Assembly (NCBI GenBank): GCA_018340805.1
Contig: JACMZG010001914.1
Location: 10,703,325-10,767,324, forward strand
DNA: 64,000 nt
From: Microvelia longipes
Lineage: Eukaryota; Arthropoda; Insecta; Hemiptera; Veliidae
Direction: 5' to 3'
In this document: in pieces, positions 12,384 to 22,104 of the stretch
Layout of the letters: each line of letters starts with the position of its first letter
Position numbering within the stretch: position 1 is the stretch's first letter
Program-made: the position numbers and the translations under genes
The notes under the pieces: model-generated
Database searches by the model: none
Seen by the model: the letters and a program-made list of their open reading frames with translations, nothing else
Told to the model about the DNA's origin: nothing

Positions 12384-13384
12384 GTGTTTTACACCCTAGC
12401 ATCCTGAAAGAGTCTCGCCATTATCAGTTTTATCTGCTAATATAATCAATTGATTTTTAGATATAAATTGGTTTAATGCCTTATGTACGTTAGGACATAA
12501 TCCTTTTGTAGATTCATAACTGCCTTACTGAGAGAATCAAATGTGTAACGTTTTATTTGTGAGCATACTGGATAGTAATCACTCTATTTCGCAGTCATTA
12601 TTTAGTGCGTCTTTGAGTGGACTCTGCCATCTATAAGAAAAACAGTACTTAGTTCGCGTGCGTAAGTGTAATGTGCGGTATTTTAATAGCACATAACTAC
12701 AGTAAACTTGTTAACTATAATAACTTCTAGTTACTTCGTTTGCTAGTAACTTAACTGAGTATTTAAATGTAAAATCACTACTGTGTGATAATAATATAAA
12801 GTGCGTTTAGCTATACGGATTATTCGTTAAGCCTAATCCGTCGTGTCTATCCGACGTCTTATCTGTGAGATCAACTTGACGGATCAGATTGAGTCAGCTG
12901 ACTCTACAGAGCACTTATTATTAACACAGTGTACCCATTGTGTTTTGCACGAACCCTGTCCCATCTTGTCCCATGTTTCCTGCTCGATGTATTATTTGTA
13001 CATGCAAACGCAGCTGATACAGTGCCTATTATATTATAACAATTAATATTCATCTAAACTTTGACCCCATAACAGCACAGAGTTAAAATAGTTAATTTAC
13101 TCAGCTACAACAATCAAACCTTCTATAAACGTCCATTTCCGATAGATATACAGACACTTCTGTGGCAATGCGTTTAGGTATTTTATTTGGAATCAATATA
13201 AGAGAAAAATGTATCATACGCCCCTAAGGCTTTCTAGCTGGAGAAAAAGCCAAAGAACAAACTCTCTTATAAATAATAACATTACTGATATTTGTCTTTA
13301 TACTTAACTGTCTTGTCTGTTGTGTTTGTAGAAATAATTTTATTTGTGTTATTATTTTTAAGTAGTTACTCTCGTTCTATTTTT
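12384..13384. other. No gene seen
   Basis: A 67-codon ORF at 12843-13046 has no recognisable domain and no supporting context. Nothing else found. Confidence 0.5.
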
Positions 13385-13654
13385 TACTTTTTCCTACTAC
13401 CGTAGATATATAGGAAAAGTATAGTGTTTACCGTATAAAATCCTAAGATTTCATCGTGATCATCCGTTCTAGGCACTTTTATTACTGATGATCATCGTTA
13501 TCATCTGTTCTAGGCACTTTTATCACGGATAATCATCGTTATCATTCGTTCTAGGCACTTTTATCACGGATGATCATCGTTATCATTCGTTCTAGGCACT
13601 TTTATCACGGATGATCATCGTTATCATCCGTTCTAGGCAATTTTATAATATGAT
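13385..13654 (+). repeat. 5S-promoter repeat 5' end expanded into a 41-bp tandem array
   Basis: 13385-13470 matches the 5' end of the 5S-promoter repeat. From about 13455 a 41-bp unit carrying ATCATCCGTTCTAGGCACTT is repeated about five times to 13650, with few differences. ATCATCCGTTCTAGGC corresponds to the family segment ATTATCCGTTTCAGG, so the array appears to have grown from inside the repeat. Confidence 0.6.
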
Positions 13655-13659
13655 TCGTG

Positions 13660-13925
13660 GTTTTGATGATAGTTTCTATGTGAGGGATCTGTCTGTCAGT
13701 GATATTTCTGTTGTCTATTTCTTGTTTCATTACTATTACAATTAAATTTAAATTAATTGCTAACGTAAATCCTTGGCTGCTTTGGCCAGCCTTGAATTCA
13801 AGACCTCTGGAGAGAACGGTACAAGGGATAACCTTATATACCTTATAAAATCCTCCTCCGGCTGGATTTGAACCCTCGAACTCCAGGGGGGAAGGCAAGA
13901 GCTCTACCAGTGAGCTACCGGTCCT
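13660..13925 (-). repeat. tRNA-like SINE head
   Basis: On the minus strand 13925-13850 has ACCGGTAGCTCACTGGTAG (A box) and GAGGGTTCAAATCCAGCC (B box). Acceptor-stem pairing is poor and flanking sequence continues without a tRNA boundary, so I read it as a SINE head, not a tRNA gene. Confidence 0.5.
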
Positions 13926-13939
13926 CGGTTAGTAATAGT

Positions 13940-14450
13940 TATAGTAATTAAGGAGAGGAGATAGACCACCTAGCAAGTAGGCCGCGTTGTTGGGCCTTTT
14001 TTGCAAACTTCCTTAGATAGAAGATAGTGTTCTACCTTATGAGTCCTAGTGCAGGCATTTTATGTCTAATCCATAGAAGAGCCGTGATTTCACTCTATTT
14101 TCGATAGCTTCAACTAGAAACAACACGTGCCTCACTGCCAGACCAGGCTTTCTTCACTCGAAACCATAAAGCAGAAACATACATGATGTATTTAATATAA
14201 ATTACTGTTGAAGGTCCTAAATTTTGCCTAAACGCAGGTTAATTTAGGGTTAGGGTTTTTTAGAGTACCTGACATTGCAGAGGCTCGGAACCAACGGCTC
14301 AACGTCCCTTTCGAAGGACGGCTCGTGGAAGGATTTCCAACCCTCACATGATAGAGGTCAATAATCATAGAAGTCCGACTGTCTGGGGATTTAACCCGGA
14401 CAGTCTGAGTGGTAGGCGCACGGGCTAATGATTACCCTACCCTCACACCC
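13940..14450 (-). mobile_element. SINE with a different tRNA-like head
   Basis: The 3' two-thirds match the body of the SINE at 2492-3054 (AACACGTGCCTC, AAATTTAGGACC). The head at 14350-14440, read on the minus strand, differs and contains GGGTTAAATCCCC as a B box. This looks like a head exchange between SINE families. It is more diverged than the other copies. Confidence 0.55.
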
Positions 14451-14459
14451 CCCCTCCCC

Positions 14460-14935
14460 TCAGTCCTCCGTTATTATTATTATTAATTTATAAATTGTTC
14501 CACTCTTTATTTTGTGGACCTAGTTATTTTTTGTTATAATGTTGAATTAATAGTCTTTATTTTTTTAGTCTTTGTGGATGACGTGTACGCTTTGTACTTT
14601 TCTCTATATGATGTTTTTACTCTGTGTTCCACCCTTTATTTTACAGTTACTTGAAGTAGATTTTCGCTTTGTAATTTTATTATTTTCACTTAATATTATT
14701 TAACTTAAATTTGAAAGTATGCATTAATTAAATTGTTTTAAAACACTTTGTGGTGTAGATAGTAAGTAACGAGATACAAGATTAAAATATATATAGCCCA
14801 CGTTAAGAAAATGTTAGTCGTGTGGTAACTGTGGAATCCGTCTTGTGAACAAAATTTTACTCTTTACTCAGAATATGTGGAAGTTTTTAAACACTTTTCA
14901 AGAATCATAGATTTATTTTCAGGGGATTGTTTAGT
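14460..14935. other. No gene seen
   Basis: AT-rich with a short ATT run at 14470-14485. Unrecognised. Confidence 0.5.
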
Positions 14936-15248
14936 AAAATTGTTTAGCTGTAAAATGTTGCTTCATTAAAGAGTTTATTAGAAACAAGCTGAGCTGTCTT
15001 TCGGCAATACTGCTATCAACAGTTTAGGCGTCTAACAAGCTAGCTAATGACTGAAGTCTGACTATTTAAATTAATCTTCAGTTTTTACAGAAAGTCTGTT
15101 AGACTCCTGCACTCAACTCACTGGTACTGTTAGGCTTTGTTGCCGAAAGCCGGCCTTTGTTAAAATTAAAAAGGTTGTATCTACCGCAAGTTAAAGAAGT
15201 AATCGAAGAATCAGCTACCGTCGATACTTGCTGTTGGATATGAATATC

Positions 15249-15285
15249 CCTGGACCAGTTTCGGCATAACGCCATCATCAGCAGG
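15249..15285 (-). ncRNA. Hammerhead-ribozyme-like motif, family B
   Basis: Read on the minus strand: stem I CCTG/CAGG (4 bp), CTGATGA, one extra T, stem II GGC/GCC with loop GTTAT, GAAA, then stem III ACT/GGT and a C, giving the classic GUC-type cleavage triplet. All invariant core bases of the hammerhead consensus are present. Stem III has no loop as written, so a monomer could be weak and pairing of two copies is plausible. Activity is inferred, not shown. Confidence 0.65.
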
Positions 15286-15457
15286 TGGGGCAACACTCAA
15301 GCTCTCAATTAATAAAGTTATATCAGTGATTAACTTCTAGTCTTAATGAGCACAACGAGCCCTCCGAGCCTATCGTCTGAGGGCTCGTCGTGCTCATTGA
15401 GACTAGAAGTTAATCACTGATATAACTTTATTAGTTGAGAGCTCGAGTGTTGCCCCA

Positions 15458-15494
15458 CCTGCTGATGATGGCGTTATGCCGAAACTGGTCCAGG
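15458..15494 (+). ncRNA. Hammerhead-ribozyme-like motif, family B
   Basis: Partner arm of the minus-strand motif at 15249-15285. CCTG 15458-15461, CTGATGA 15462-15468, GGC 15470-15472, GCC 15478-15480, GAAA 15481-15484, cleavage triplet GTC ending at 15490, CAGG 15491-15494. The core is intact by inspection. Confidence 0.65.
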
Positions 15495-15801
15495 GATATT
15501 TATATCCAACAGCAAGTATCGACGGTAGCTTATTCTTTGATTTCGGCCTTTGTTATTTTTAATAAACTCTTTGGTGGAGAGACGCATTGTTTTTTTTGTC
15601 GAGTGTTACTCCACTGCTCTCTGCGAAGTCAATAAATGTTTGTTTCTTCACAAATGTTTCTGTTTACTTAATTCCTATTTTCTGAATGATACTCTTCTTT
15701 TTATTTTAATGTTTTTATTAGAAGTTTAGCTACTATTCATATAAATTCTATATCATGCTATAAATATGGTGCTTTAAATATTATGCTATAAATATTTGAT
15801 A

Positions 15802-15804
<3 letters not shown>

Positions 15805-15864
<60 letters not shown>

Positions 15865-15880
15865 GATATAAATATTATGC

Positions 15881-15925
<45 letters not shown>
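15805..15925. repeat. AT microsatellite with TATGATATAAATAT units
   Basis: Two long (AT)n runs separated and flanked by short ATTATGCTATAAAT-type repeats (15770-15975). Confidence 0.85.
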
Positions 15926-15926
<1 letters not shown>

Positions 15927-15975
15927 GATATAAATATTATGATATAAATATTATGCTATAAATATTATGCTATAA

Positions 15976-16560
15976 ATTGATATTTAATCGTGCTTTCCCC
16001 CTCAAACTACATTGCCACATATTTTCTTATGTAATAAGGTTTTCATACGACTAAACTTTCAGAAAAGTTTATTATTTCACAATTTTTTGTTGTATAATTC
16101 CCATTTTTTTAAAAATATAATCTTGTTTATAAATTTAATTGATTTCAAAACAAGAACAAACATTCAGAAACATTACTAAAATCTTAAAGAAAAAAAATCG
16201 TGTTTTTTTTTAAACTTAACGTAAAACATTTTCTGTATTAAAGATTCAGTCAGAACATTTCCTTTCTTTTAAAATTTACTGAGGTGGAAAATTTCTTTGC
16301 TGTTTCTGTAATAGAGTGTTGTGTGTTTGAATGCGTGTATGTGTTCAAACCGTTATTCATGCGTTTATAACGCACGGTTAATTTTTTTCGAACACTTCGT
16401 TTCAAAAACTTAAGTTTTGAAATTCTGTGTGAAATGGAATGAAAGTTATTTTTAATTTTTTTTCTTTCATTCTTTAAAATAAAGATTGACATTTGTTGCT
16501 AATGTATTGATATGTATGTAGTACAGTATAAACTTTTTTGGTATTTTTAACATAACTTTT
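15976..16560. other. No gene seen
   Basis: AT-rich. A minus-strand 80-codon ORF (16250-16492) is lysine-rich with no domain and is likely chance. Confidence 0.5.
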
Positions 16561-16562
16561 GT

Positions 16563-16645
16563 AACATATATCATTTGATACTACCGAGTTTTGCAAAACA
16601 TGAATAGTTGACACAATACATCTCGCTCAATTATATTGTGTTAAC
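16563..16645 (-). repeat. Inverted copy of the 18310-18390 sequence
   Basis: CATATATCATTTGATACTAC and TAGTTGACACAATA recur in reverse orientation at 18330-18392. The two stretches may be ends of related elements. Confidence 0.5.
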
Positions 16646-16737
16646 ATCTGTAACCTGATAATTGATTTCACGAAACAAATTATCCTTCAGAATAATAAAA
16701 TAAGTCTCTCCACTGATGTATTATTTATTTAAAATAA

Positions 16738-16780
16738 AGCATAACCAGCTTTCAACCAACTAAGGGTCATCATCAGAGCC
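16738..16780 (-). ncRNA. Hammerhead-like motif, family A
   Basis: Minus strand: CTGATGA, an extra T, stem II GACC/GGTT, GAAA, a stem III of AGCT against GGTT using wobbles, and A at the cleavage position. Stem I GGCT/TGCT has a mismatch beside the core. The core is intact but the helices are weakened. It lies in an arm (about 16680-16810) whose outer end resembles TCTCTCCACTGATGTATTAT at other copies. Confidence 0.5.
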
Positions 16781-16810
16781 TAACAAACAAATAAGTGACA
16801 ATAATAAAAG

Positions 16811-17265
16811 TATAACAACATTACATTAGGATAAAATCAAAAGGTAAAACTAAGATATAAAGTATATAAATAACCGACAAAAAACAAACGCTAATTATAC
16901 TTACTTTATTTCATAAATGCATATAGTTTTTAGAAATTAGATACTTTATCAAGTATAAGTCATTACAAAATAAATTGTTATTTATATTGTCAAATTTTAT
17001 ATTGGTGGCGCTGGTAGTTGGCATGTAGGTTATAACTAATAGCTCCGAGTCCGGAGCAGTGGTATTTGTAATTATTGAAAACTTAATGACTTGTTTTCAT
17101 TGAAAACTTAATAAAAGTCATTAAGTTTTTATTGAACACAATAAAAGTCGTAATAGTGCGATACTTTTGTCTGTTTAACTCGAATCGCATCTCTCTTTAC
17201 TTAAGTTAGCTATAAGAAACGGGATGCTATGTGATAGCTAACAAGTAAATCTTTATTACCGTTAC
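16811..17265. other. No gene seen
   Basis: AT-rich. 17080-17150 has an imperfect local duplication around CTTAATAAAAGTC/CATTAAG. Unrecognised. Confidence 0.5.
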
Positions 17266-17269
17266 TGCA

Positions 17270-17775
17270 CGCATGTTGGCATTTATATGACCAACATTTG
17301 TGCCAAGTTTCATTTCATTATCAGTATTAGTTCGATTTATTTTGAAAGACATGTATAATATACATTGTATATGCTTTTTAAATAAGTGATTAACCACTCA
17401 ATTGTTTATTTTTCGATTATTAAAATTAAAAAATAATCCAATTGAATTGACATTTTTGTACAATTGTATCCCTTTATGTAATAAATAAGCGTACTAAGTT
17501 TCGCTTCAGCACAGCAGGTATAACTACGGATTTTTTGGATCATTAAAGTTAAGCAGCATCGAGCAAGGCCAGTTTCTGGATGAGTAACCGCTTGGAATAA
17601 AACGAATGTATTGTATGTAATGTATGTATACATATGTATACATACATAATTGTATGTATGTAACTCTTTGAGGACGAGCAAAGTAAGTCCGCAGTCGTGT
17701 AACATAAATTGTGTGATTTTTTAATCTAAGGACATGTGAGAAGTTCCGAGGTGCCTTGTGCCCGTTTTTTATATT
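17270..17775 (+). repeat. 5S-promoter repeat, 3' half
   Basis: This copy has the best 5S rRNA similarity: 17537-17599 carries AAGTTAAGCAGCATCGAGC, then CTGGATGAGTAACCGCTTGG and AATA. These correspond in order to box A, the intermediate element and box C of a 5S gene. Upstream is the family's CATTTCATTATCAGTATTAG segment. Downstream are two GAGGACGAGC hairpins (the second worn) and an end near GTGCCCGTTTTT. A TATGTA-rich run (17610-17660) has expanded inside. Confidence 0.65.
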
Positions 17776-18261
17776 TTGAATAAATTAACATTCGTTTGAT
17801 GTTGAACACATTTCTCTTTGAGTTAAATCAACACTTTTTATTCTTTTCCATTGGTATGTTTTTTTTATTCTTTAACTCCCTATCCTAATTATGAGTATAC
17901 CTTCAGCAAAAGAAGTATAAAAACAATAAACCCTTTAAATATCTTACTTTATTATTATTAAAAAATATACTTCTTTCGTTTTCTTAATAAGTTCTAAAAC
18001 TCGGGACTTAGGTGGAGGGGATTTTTTCCATCCCAACACTGGTTACAGGAAATTAAAAAGGAATGAAACGAAAATGGTCCTCAAGTTTTACTAAAGATTC
18101 TTTCTTAATCTGATAACACCAGGATATTGAATTTACTAGGGTTCTTTTATACGGATCCCTTCAGAAAAAAATTCTGTACCGAAGACGTTACAATGCTTTG
18201 ATTAAGTAGCTACCTCATAATTAGAATCGTTATCATTTAGATGGAATTATTTATATATGGA

Positions 18262-18662
18262 TAGATGGAAAAGTTTCCAGATTTAGCATTGCATTTTGCT
18301 TGTTACATTTCCTAGGCGTCTCTTGCACAATTATATTGTGTCAACTATTTATATTTTGCGAAATTCGGTAGTATCAAATGATATATGTTTTGCTTGCCAT
18401 GCGTGATGGCGGTAAGAGAGCACCGCTTCCCTCTGGTAAATACTTCACATTATATTCTTCGGAATTAATTGAAGGTCAGAGTGAGTTCAGGCTCTGTCGG
18501 CACCCTGATGAGTTAGACGTAACGAAACAGAGTGGGGCATGACATTATGTCGAGCCATCAATGATGACGAATGTCGAATGATGGAACAGTTCCCAGATTG
18601 AGCATTGCATTTTGCTTGTTACATTTCCTAGGTGTCTCTCGCACAATTATAATGTGTGATAC
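18262..18662. mobile_element. Element with direct repeats flanking a hammerhead-like motif
   Basis: About 65-80 bp around GCATTGCATTTTGCTTG and ACATTTCCTAGG is repeated in the same orientation at 18280-18345 and 18590-18658. The roughly 240 bp between them contain the motif at 18500-18538. Direct repeats around a ribozyme resemble retrozyme or Penelope LTR layouts. No ORF is present. Confidence 0.45.
18500..18538 (+). ncRNA. Hammerhead-like motif with canonical stem II
   Basis: CTGATGA (18505-18511), stem II GTTA/TAAC closed by GACG with no extra base, then GAAAC (18524-18528). Stem III would be AC/GT with an AGA loop. The base at the cleavage position reads G, which hammerheads do not accept, and stem I (GCACC against GGGGC) has one mismatch. 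A worn copy. Confidence 0.45.
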
Positions 18663-18669
18663 AAATTAT

Positions 18670-19385
18670 ACTTAAAGGAAGTTAAGGTTTTATTAAAGTA
18701 CACACAAGAGTAAATTATATTATATTATAAAAAGTAACCTATTTCTATAAATTTATTACTTGTAGGTAAGCTATTCAAAGAGAATAATTATTTATTTTTT
18801 TATTATATTAATTCACATTTAAATGTATTTTAGTTGCTAATGTTGCTAAAAATATAATGAATCATTATGGATAAAGTAGTATATGCAATAGTATTTGCTA
18901 TGCACCAAAAAACAAATTGCTCACTCGTACTAGTATATGCTCCGCCTTGGTAGGAAAATGCCATTTGACTTTAGAGGTGGAGCCGATAAATTAATTAATT
19001 ACCATTCTTATAGCATGTCCATCCATATAGCATGCCTTCGTCTCGAAGCAAAAGCTCTTCTGTAAACTTCCATTTTTTTATCAATTCCTTATGAAGGAAG
19101 AATGAAAATCGGTAAAGAATAATCAATTTGGTAGTGGCAGTAAAGAAAAAAACTAAAGAATATATTCCTACAAAATCTCACATTGAAACAAAATCCAATA
19201 TTTAAGACTTCTTAAAGCGCAGTAGAGTAATACTCAATGTACAAAAAATCAGCACGTCACGTATGTTGATTAGTCTAACGTTTTTAACTTTTTTATATCA
19301 TACGGCTAAGATAACTCGTATGGCAAAGGGGGGGGGGGTAAAGGTGGGTCCGAAATCCGTTTTAGAGGTCTTTCCTACGTTCTTT
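18670..19385. other. No gene seen
   Basis: AT-rich. A ten-base G run at 19329-19338. Unrecognised. Confidence 0.5.
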
Positions 19386-19389
19386 CCAA

Positions 19390-20600
19390 GTTTTTGCAAA
19401 ACTTACCACTACTTTATTACTTTTATATATACAAGAAAATATTGCGTTCTGTATATTTTGCACTTGTAGAGTCAATTCTCTCTTACGGTCTGATAGGATT
19501 TGGATCGGCTCCTGCAAGCACACTTTTACCTCTTTACCTTGTACAGAAACGAATCATTAAAATCTGTCTCAAAAAACCTATCACTTATTCCTCTGAAAAA
19601 TGTTTTGTTTATAGATTTTAATGTTTTGTCCCTAAATCTTTTGCATAAAAAACTTATTCTTTTACAAATGTACAAGGAGAGTAAAAGTGTGGTTAGCCAT
19701 TACTACCGAACCAGATCAGCTGATCAAACATGCCTTATTCCTAGGTACAATACTACAAAAAAACAAAGATTTTTGACTACATAGGTAAATCTATTATAAT
19801 CAATTACCAGTCAAAATTAAGAAGGCACCTATTTATGAAGTTTATAAAGAAGAAGTCATTAATTATCTATATGCATTTCAGTTATCCGAATTATAAGAAT
19901 CAAAATTTTCTTCAATCAAATGACTTACTATTGCAATAAAACATTCTATAACTTTTATTAAATAATAACATTTTTATCTAAAATAAATACTTTTTTGGCC
20001 CAATATATTTTATTGGTCCCAGTACTCAATTCCAAATAAATTTATTGCTTTTAAGTGCTTTAATAACAATATGTGCATATTATATGGATATATTGTGCGT
20101 ATATTGGTATATGTTCCTGTGTTTTGTATGTGCATGTGGATGAATGTACGCTTGCGTGTTATGCAACTATATGTATAATATGAGTGTTTACAAAAATTTA
20201 CAAACCTAGAATTTTTCATACATTAAATTTTGAATTTGTGTTGTCAATAATTATTAATAGTTACCTATAAAATTGATTACTATTGCTTTGCAGCAGTGGA
20301 AATAGAGTAACCAACTTAATTTTTGATAAAGTTGAACCTTTAATTTTTTTTTATTTGAAAACATTTTTTTCTCTTTTTGTTAGTTGATCCTCTAATGTTA
20401 TTTGATTTGAGTTATTAACCTGATAATATGATTGATTCATTCATTCAAGAAGATAATTATAATTTCAAAATTTAATAATTTGTAAAGAGGAAACAGAGTA
20501 TCGTCTAGCTTGCTACTGGAGGCTCTCATCATAAACTAAAAATTGTAATTAATTTTGTTAACAATTTGATGGAAATAAAGTTATATTATTATTATTATTA
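19390..20600 (+). pseudogene. LINE (jockey/CR1 group) 3' fragment
   Basis: Conceptual translation of 19394-19784, spread over two frames, resembles the region after the RT domain of insect jockey/CR1-type LINEs: SILSYGLIGFGSA, QKRIIKICLKKP, a FNVLSLNLLHKK stretch and then RTRSADQ and NTTKKQRF. It aligns in type with the LINE ORF2 tail at 44983-45384 (SIIRYGILAWG, QKAFIRIIFKKP). The reading frame shifts at least once. The 3' UTR ends in GATGGAAATAAAG and an ATT repeat (20565-20600). 5' truncated and dead. Without a search, the clade cannot be settled. Confidence 0.65.
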
Positions 20601-20607
20601 TATTATA

Positions 20608-20663
<56 letters not shown>

Positions 20664-20690
20664 TATATATATATATTTAAAAAGTATAAT
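20600..20690. repeat. AT microsatellite
   Basis: (AT)n with TAT interruptions directly after the LINE tail. Confidence 0.85.
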
Positions 20691-20734
20691 TCTCTCTCAC
20701 AACTCAACTCGGGTAATAGGTCAATAAATAAAGA

Positions 20735-20830
20735 CAAACTTCCACTAAAACCGACGTTTCGGTAACTTTATTTATGCTAAAATCATTCAGGGCGAACTAA
20801 AAACAAATTACAAAGACTAAGTAACACAGT
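20735..20830 (-). repeat. Possible hammerhead-bearing arm, fourth type
   Basis: Minus strand: CCCTGAATGA, a longer spacer, ACCGAAACGTCGG and TTTAGTGGAAG, ending like other arms in GTCTTTATTTATTG. The CTGAATGA core has an extra base and the stem II pairing is unclear. It is included because the layout copies the other arms. Confidence 0.35.
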
Positions 20831-21039
20831 AAAATAAATACAAGAATAAATCATAAAACAAAAGATATAGAGAAAGAAATGAGCCACGTGAAAATAGAAG
20901 AAAGATATTTGATATTTAAAATTATAATATTAATAAATTAAAATTAGCAAGGAAATAGGAAATTTGTATATGGTTTTTAGTTCAAGTCTCATCAAAAACT
21001 AATAACAATGCAATTAAGGGAATTCAAAATAGTTATTTA

Positions 21040-21265
21040 TGCACCAAGGAAGTTAATAGTGCTATTATTTGCCTGAGCAGTTAGTTGATTCCTAAGGCGA
21101 AAGCTGAGGAATATCATGTATTTATGTGTTTTAACTCCTGAGGCAAAGCCGATGTTTTATGACGATTAACTCCCCATGCGAAGCCGAGAAAGGTAATTAT
21201 TGCGAGGGGAAAAATATCATTTACTCCGAAGGTTCGTACAAGATTTTATTTCTAGACGTTGACAT
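21040..21265 (-). repeat. Interspersed repeat, family E, partial
   Basis: Inverse of 25150-25345: TTATGCACCAAGG, TGAGCAGTTAG and short units built on CTCCTGAGGCAAAGCCGA recur there. No ORF. Confidence 0.6.
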
Positions 21266-21369
21266 TTAATTATTCTTATATTCCTACTTTTTTAGTTATG
21301 TTGTATTTTATTTTATTTTTTTTTAGTTTAGCAAAAAATCTTGCTCTACTTCCATGAACCCAGTAATGA

Positions 21370-21752
21370 TTAGGATTCAAATAAAGGTCTATCCACAAAT
21401 ATAGGTTTCAGCATATAATGATAGTAAAACCGGCTTTCAACCAAATAAAGTCATCCTCAGTACCTACAAACAAGATGACAATAAAATTAATGTAATACAA
21501 TAAGAAACAAGAACAATCAGTTTTTTGTGTTATTTTTCCTTTCTTATATTTTAATTGACCATTTTTACTTCTTGTTTCTTATTCTATTATATTTACTTTA
21601 TCGTCCTCTTTTTTTGTAGGTACTGAGAATGACTTTATTTGGTTGAAAGCCGGTTTTAATATCATTATTTGTAATGATATTAAACCATATTTAATTAATA
21701 TGGTTAACTAATAACTATATTTGTGGATAGACCTTTATTTGAATCCTTATAA
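21370..21752. mobile_element. Inverted-repeat element, family A
   Basis: Left arm 21378-21530 and right arm 21545-21750 are inverted copies. Both outer ends carry GATTCAAATAAAGGTCTATC or its inverse. Both arms have a hammerhead-like motif (21423-21464 minus, 21618-21660 plus). The right arm has an extra 20-30 bp palindrome near 21660-21700. No clear target duplication. Confidence 0.65.
21423..21464 (-). ncRNA. Hammerhead-ribozyme-like motif, family A
   Basis: Minus strand: stem I GGTA/TACT, CTGAGGA (a legal CUGANGA), an extra T, stem II GAC/GTT, GAAA, stem III AGCC/GGTT and T at the cleavage position. Compared with the common GGCA/TGTC stem, both sides have changed and still pair, which supports selection on structure in its ancestor. 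Confidence 0.6.
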
Positions 21753-21774
21753 TATGAAATCCACTGGCGATAAC

Positions 21775-22101
21775 TTCTCTCATACTGACTTTTAAAAGCG
21801 CCGTGGAGTACTTCACAATAAATAACACCAACAACCGCGTCTCTCCACTAAACATTATCTATTAAAAATAAATAAATTGACAGAGCCGGCTTTCGGCAAA
21901 CAGCCATCAACAATCAACAGTGCCGGTGAGATGTAGAAGGAAGGATCTCGTCCAGTGACTGGTAGCGGACTTAGTCCGCTACATCTCACCGGCACTGTTA
22001 ATGGCTACTTGCCGAAAGCCGGCTCAGTCAATTTATTTATTTTTAATAGATAATGTTTAGTGGAGAGACGCGGTTGTTGGTGTTATTTATTCTCTCATAC
22101 T
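21775..22101. mobile_element. Inverted-repeat element with 12-bp target duplication
   Basis: TTCTCTCATACT occurs at 21775-21786 and 22090-22101. The two arms (about 21820-21960 and 21965-22089) are inverted copies, with GCGTCTCTCCACTAAACATT outermost and AGCCGGCT and CTCACCGGCACTG inside. The right arm abuts its target repeat. On the left about 34 bp of extra sequence (21787-21820) lies between target repeat and arm. Such a one-sided extension is known from Penelope-like elements. Minus-strand motif at 21878-21923, plus-strand motif at 21991-22030, both worn in the CUGAUGA part but with GAAAGCCGGCTC intact. Confidence 0.7.
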
Positions 22102-22104
22102 AAT

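Larger units (their letters stand above)
14940..15610. mobile_element. Nested inverted-repeat elements with hammerhead-like motifs
   Basis: Outer element, family A: a minus-strand motif at about 14988-15025 and a plus-strand motif from about 15122, both ending in TTGCCGAAAG. The plus-strand arm resumes near 15545 with TTTCGGCCTTTGTTA and ends in GGTGGAGAGACGC like 22060-22080. Between these parts sits a family B hairpin (about 15165-15540) whose two arms are nearly perfect inverted copies meeting near 15365-15385. One hairpin has therefore inserted into an arm of another. Confidence 0.65.

Noticed and set aside
13850..13925. A tRNA gene on the minus strand.
   Set aside because: A and B boxes are good, but the acceptor stem does not pair well and the sequence continues as a repeat; the same holds for 11040-11112.
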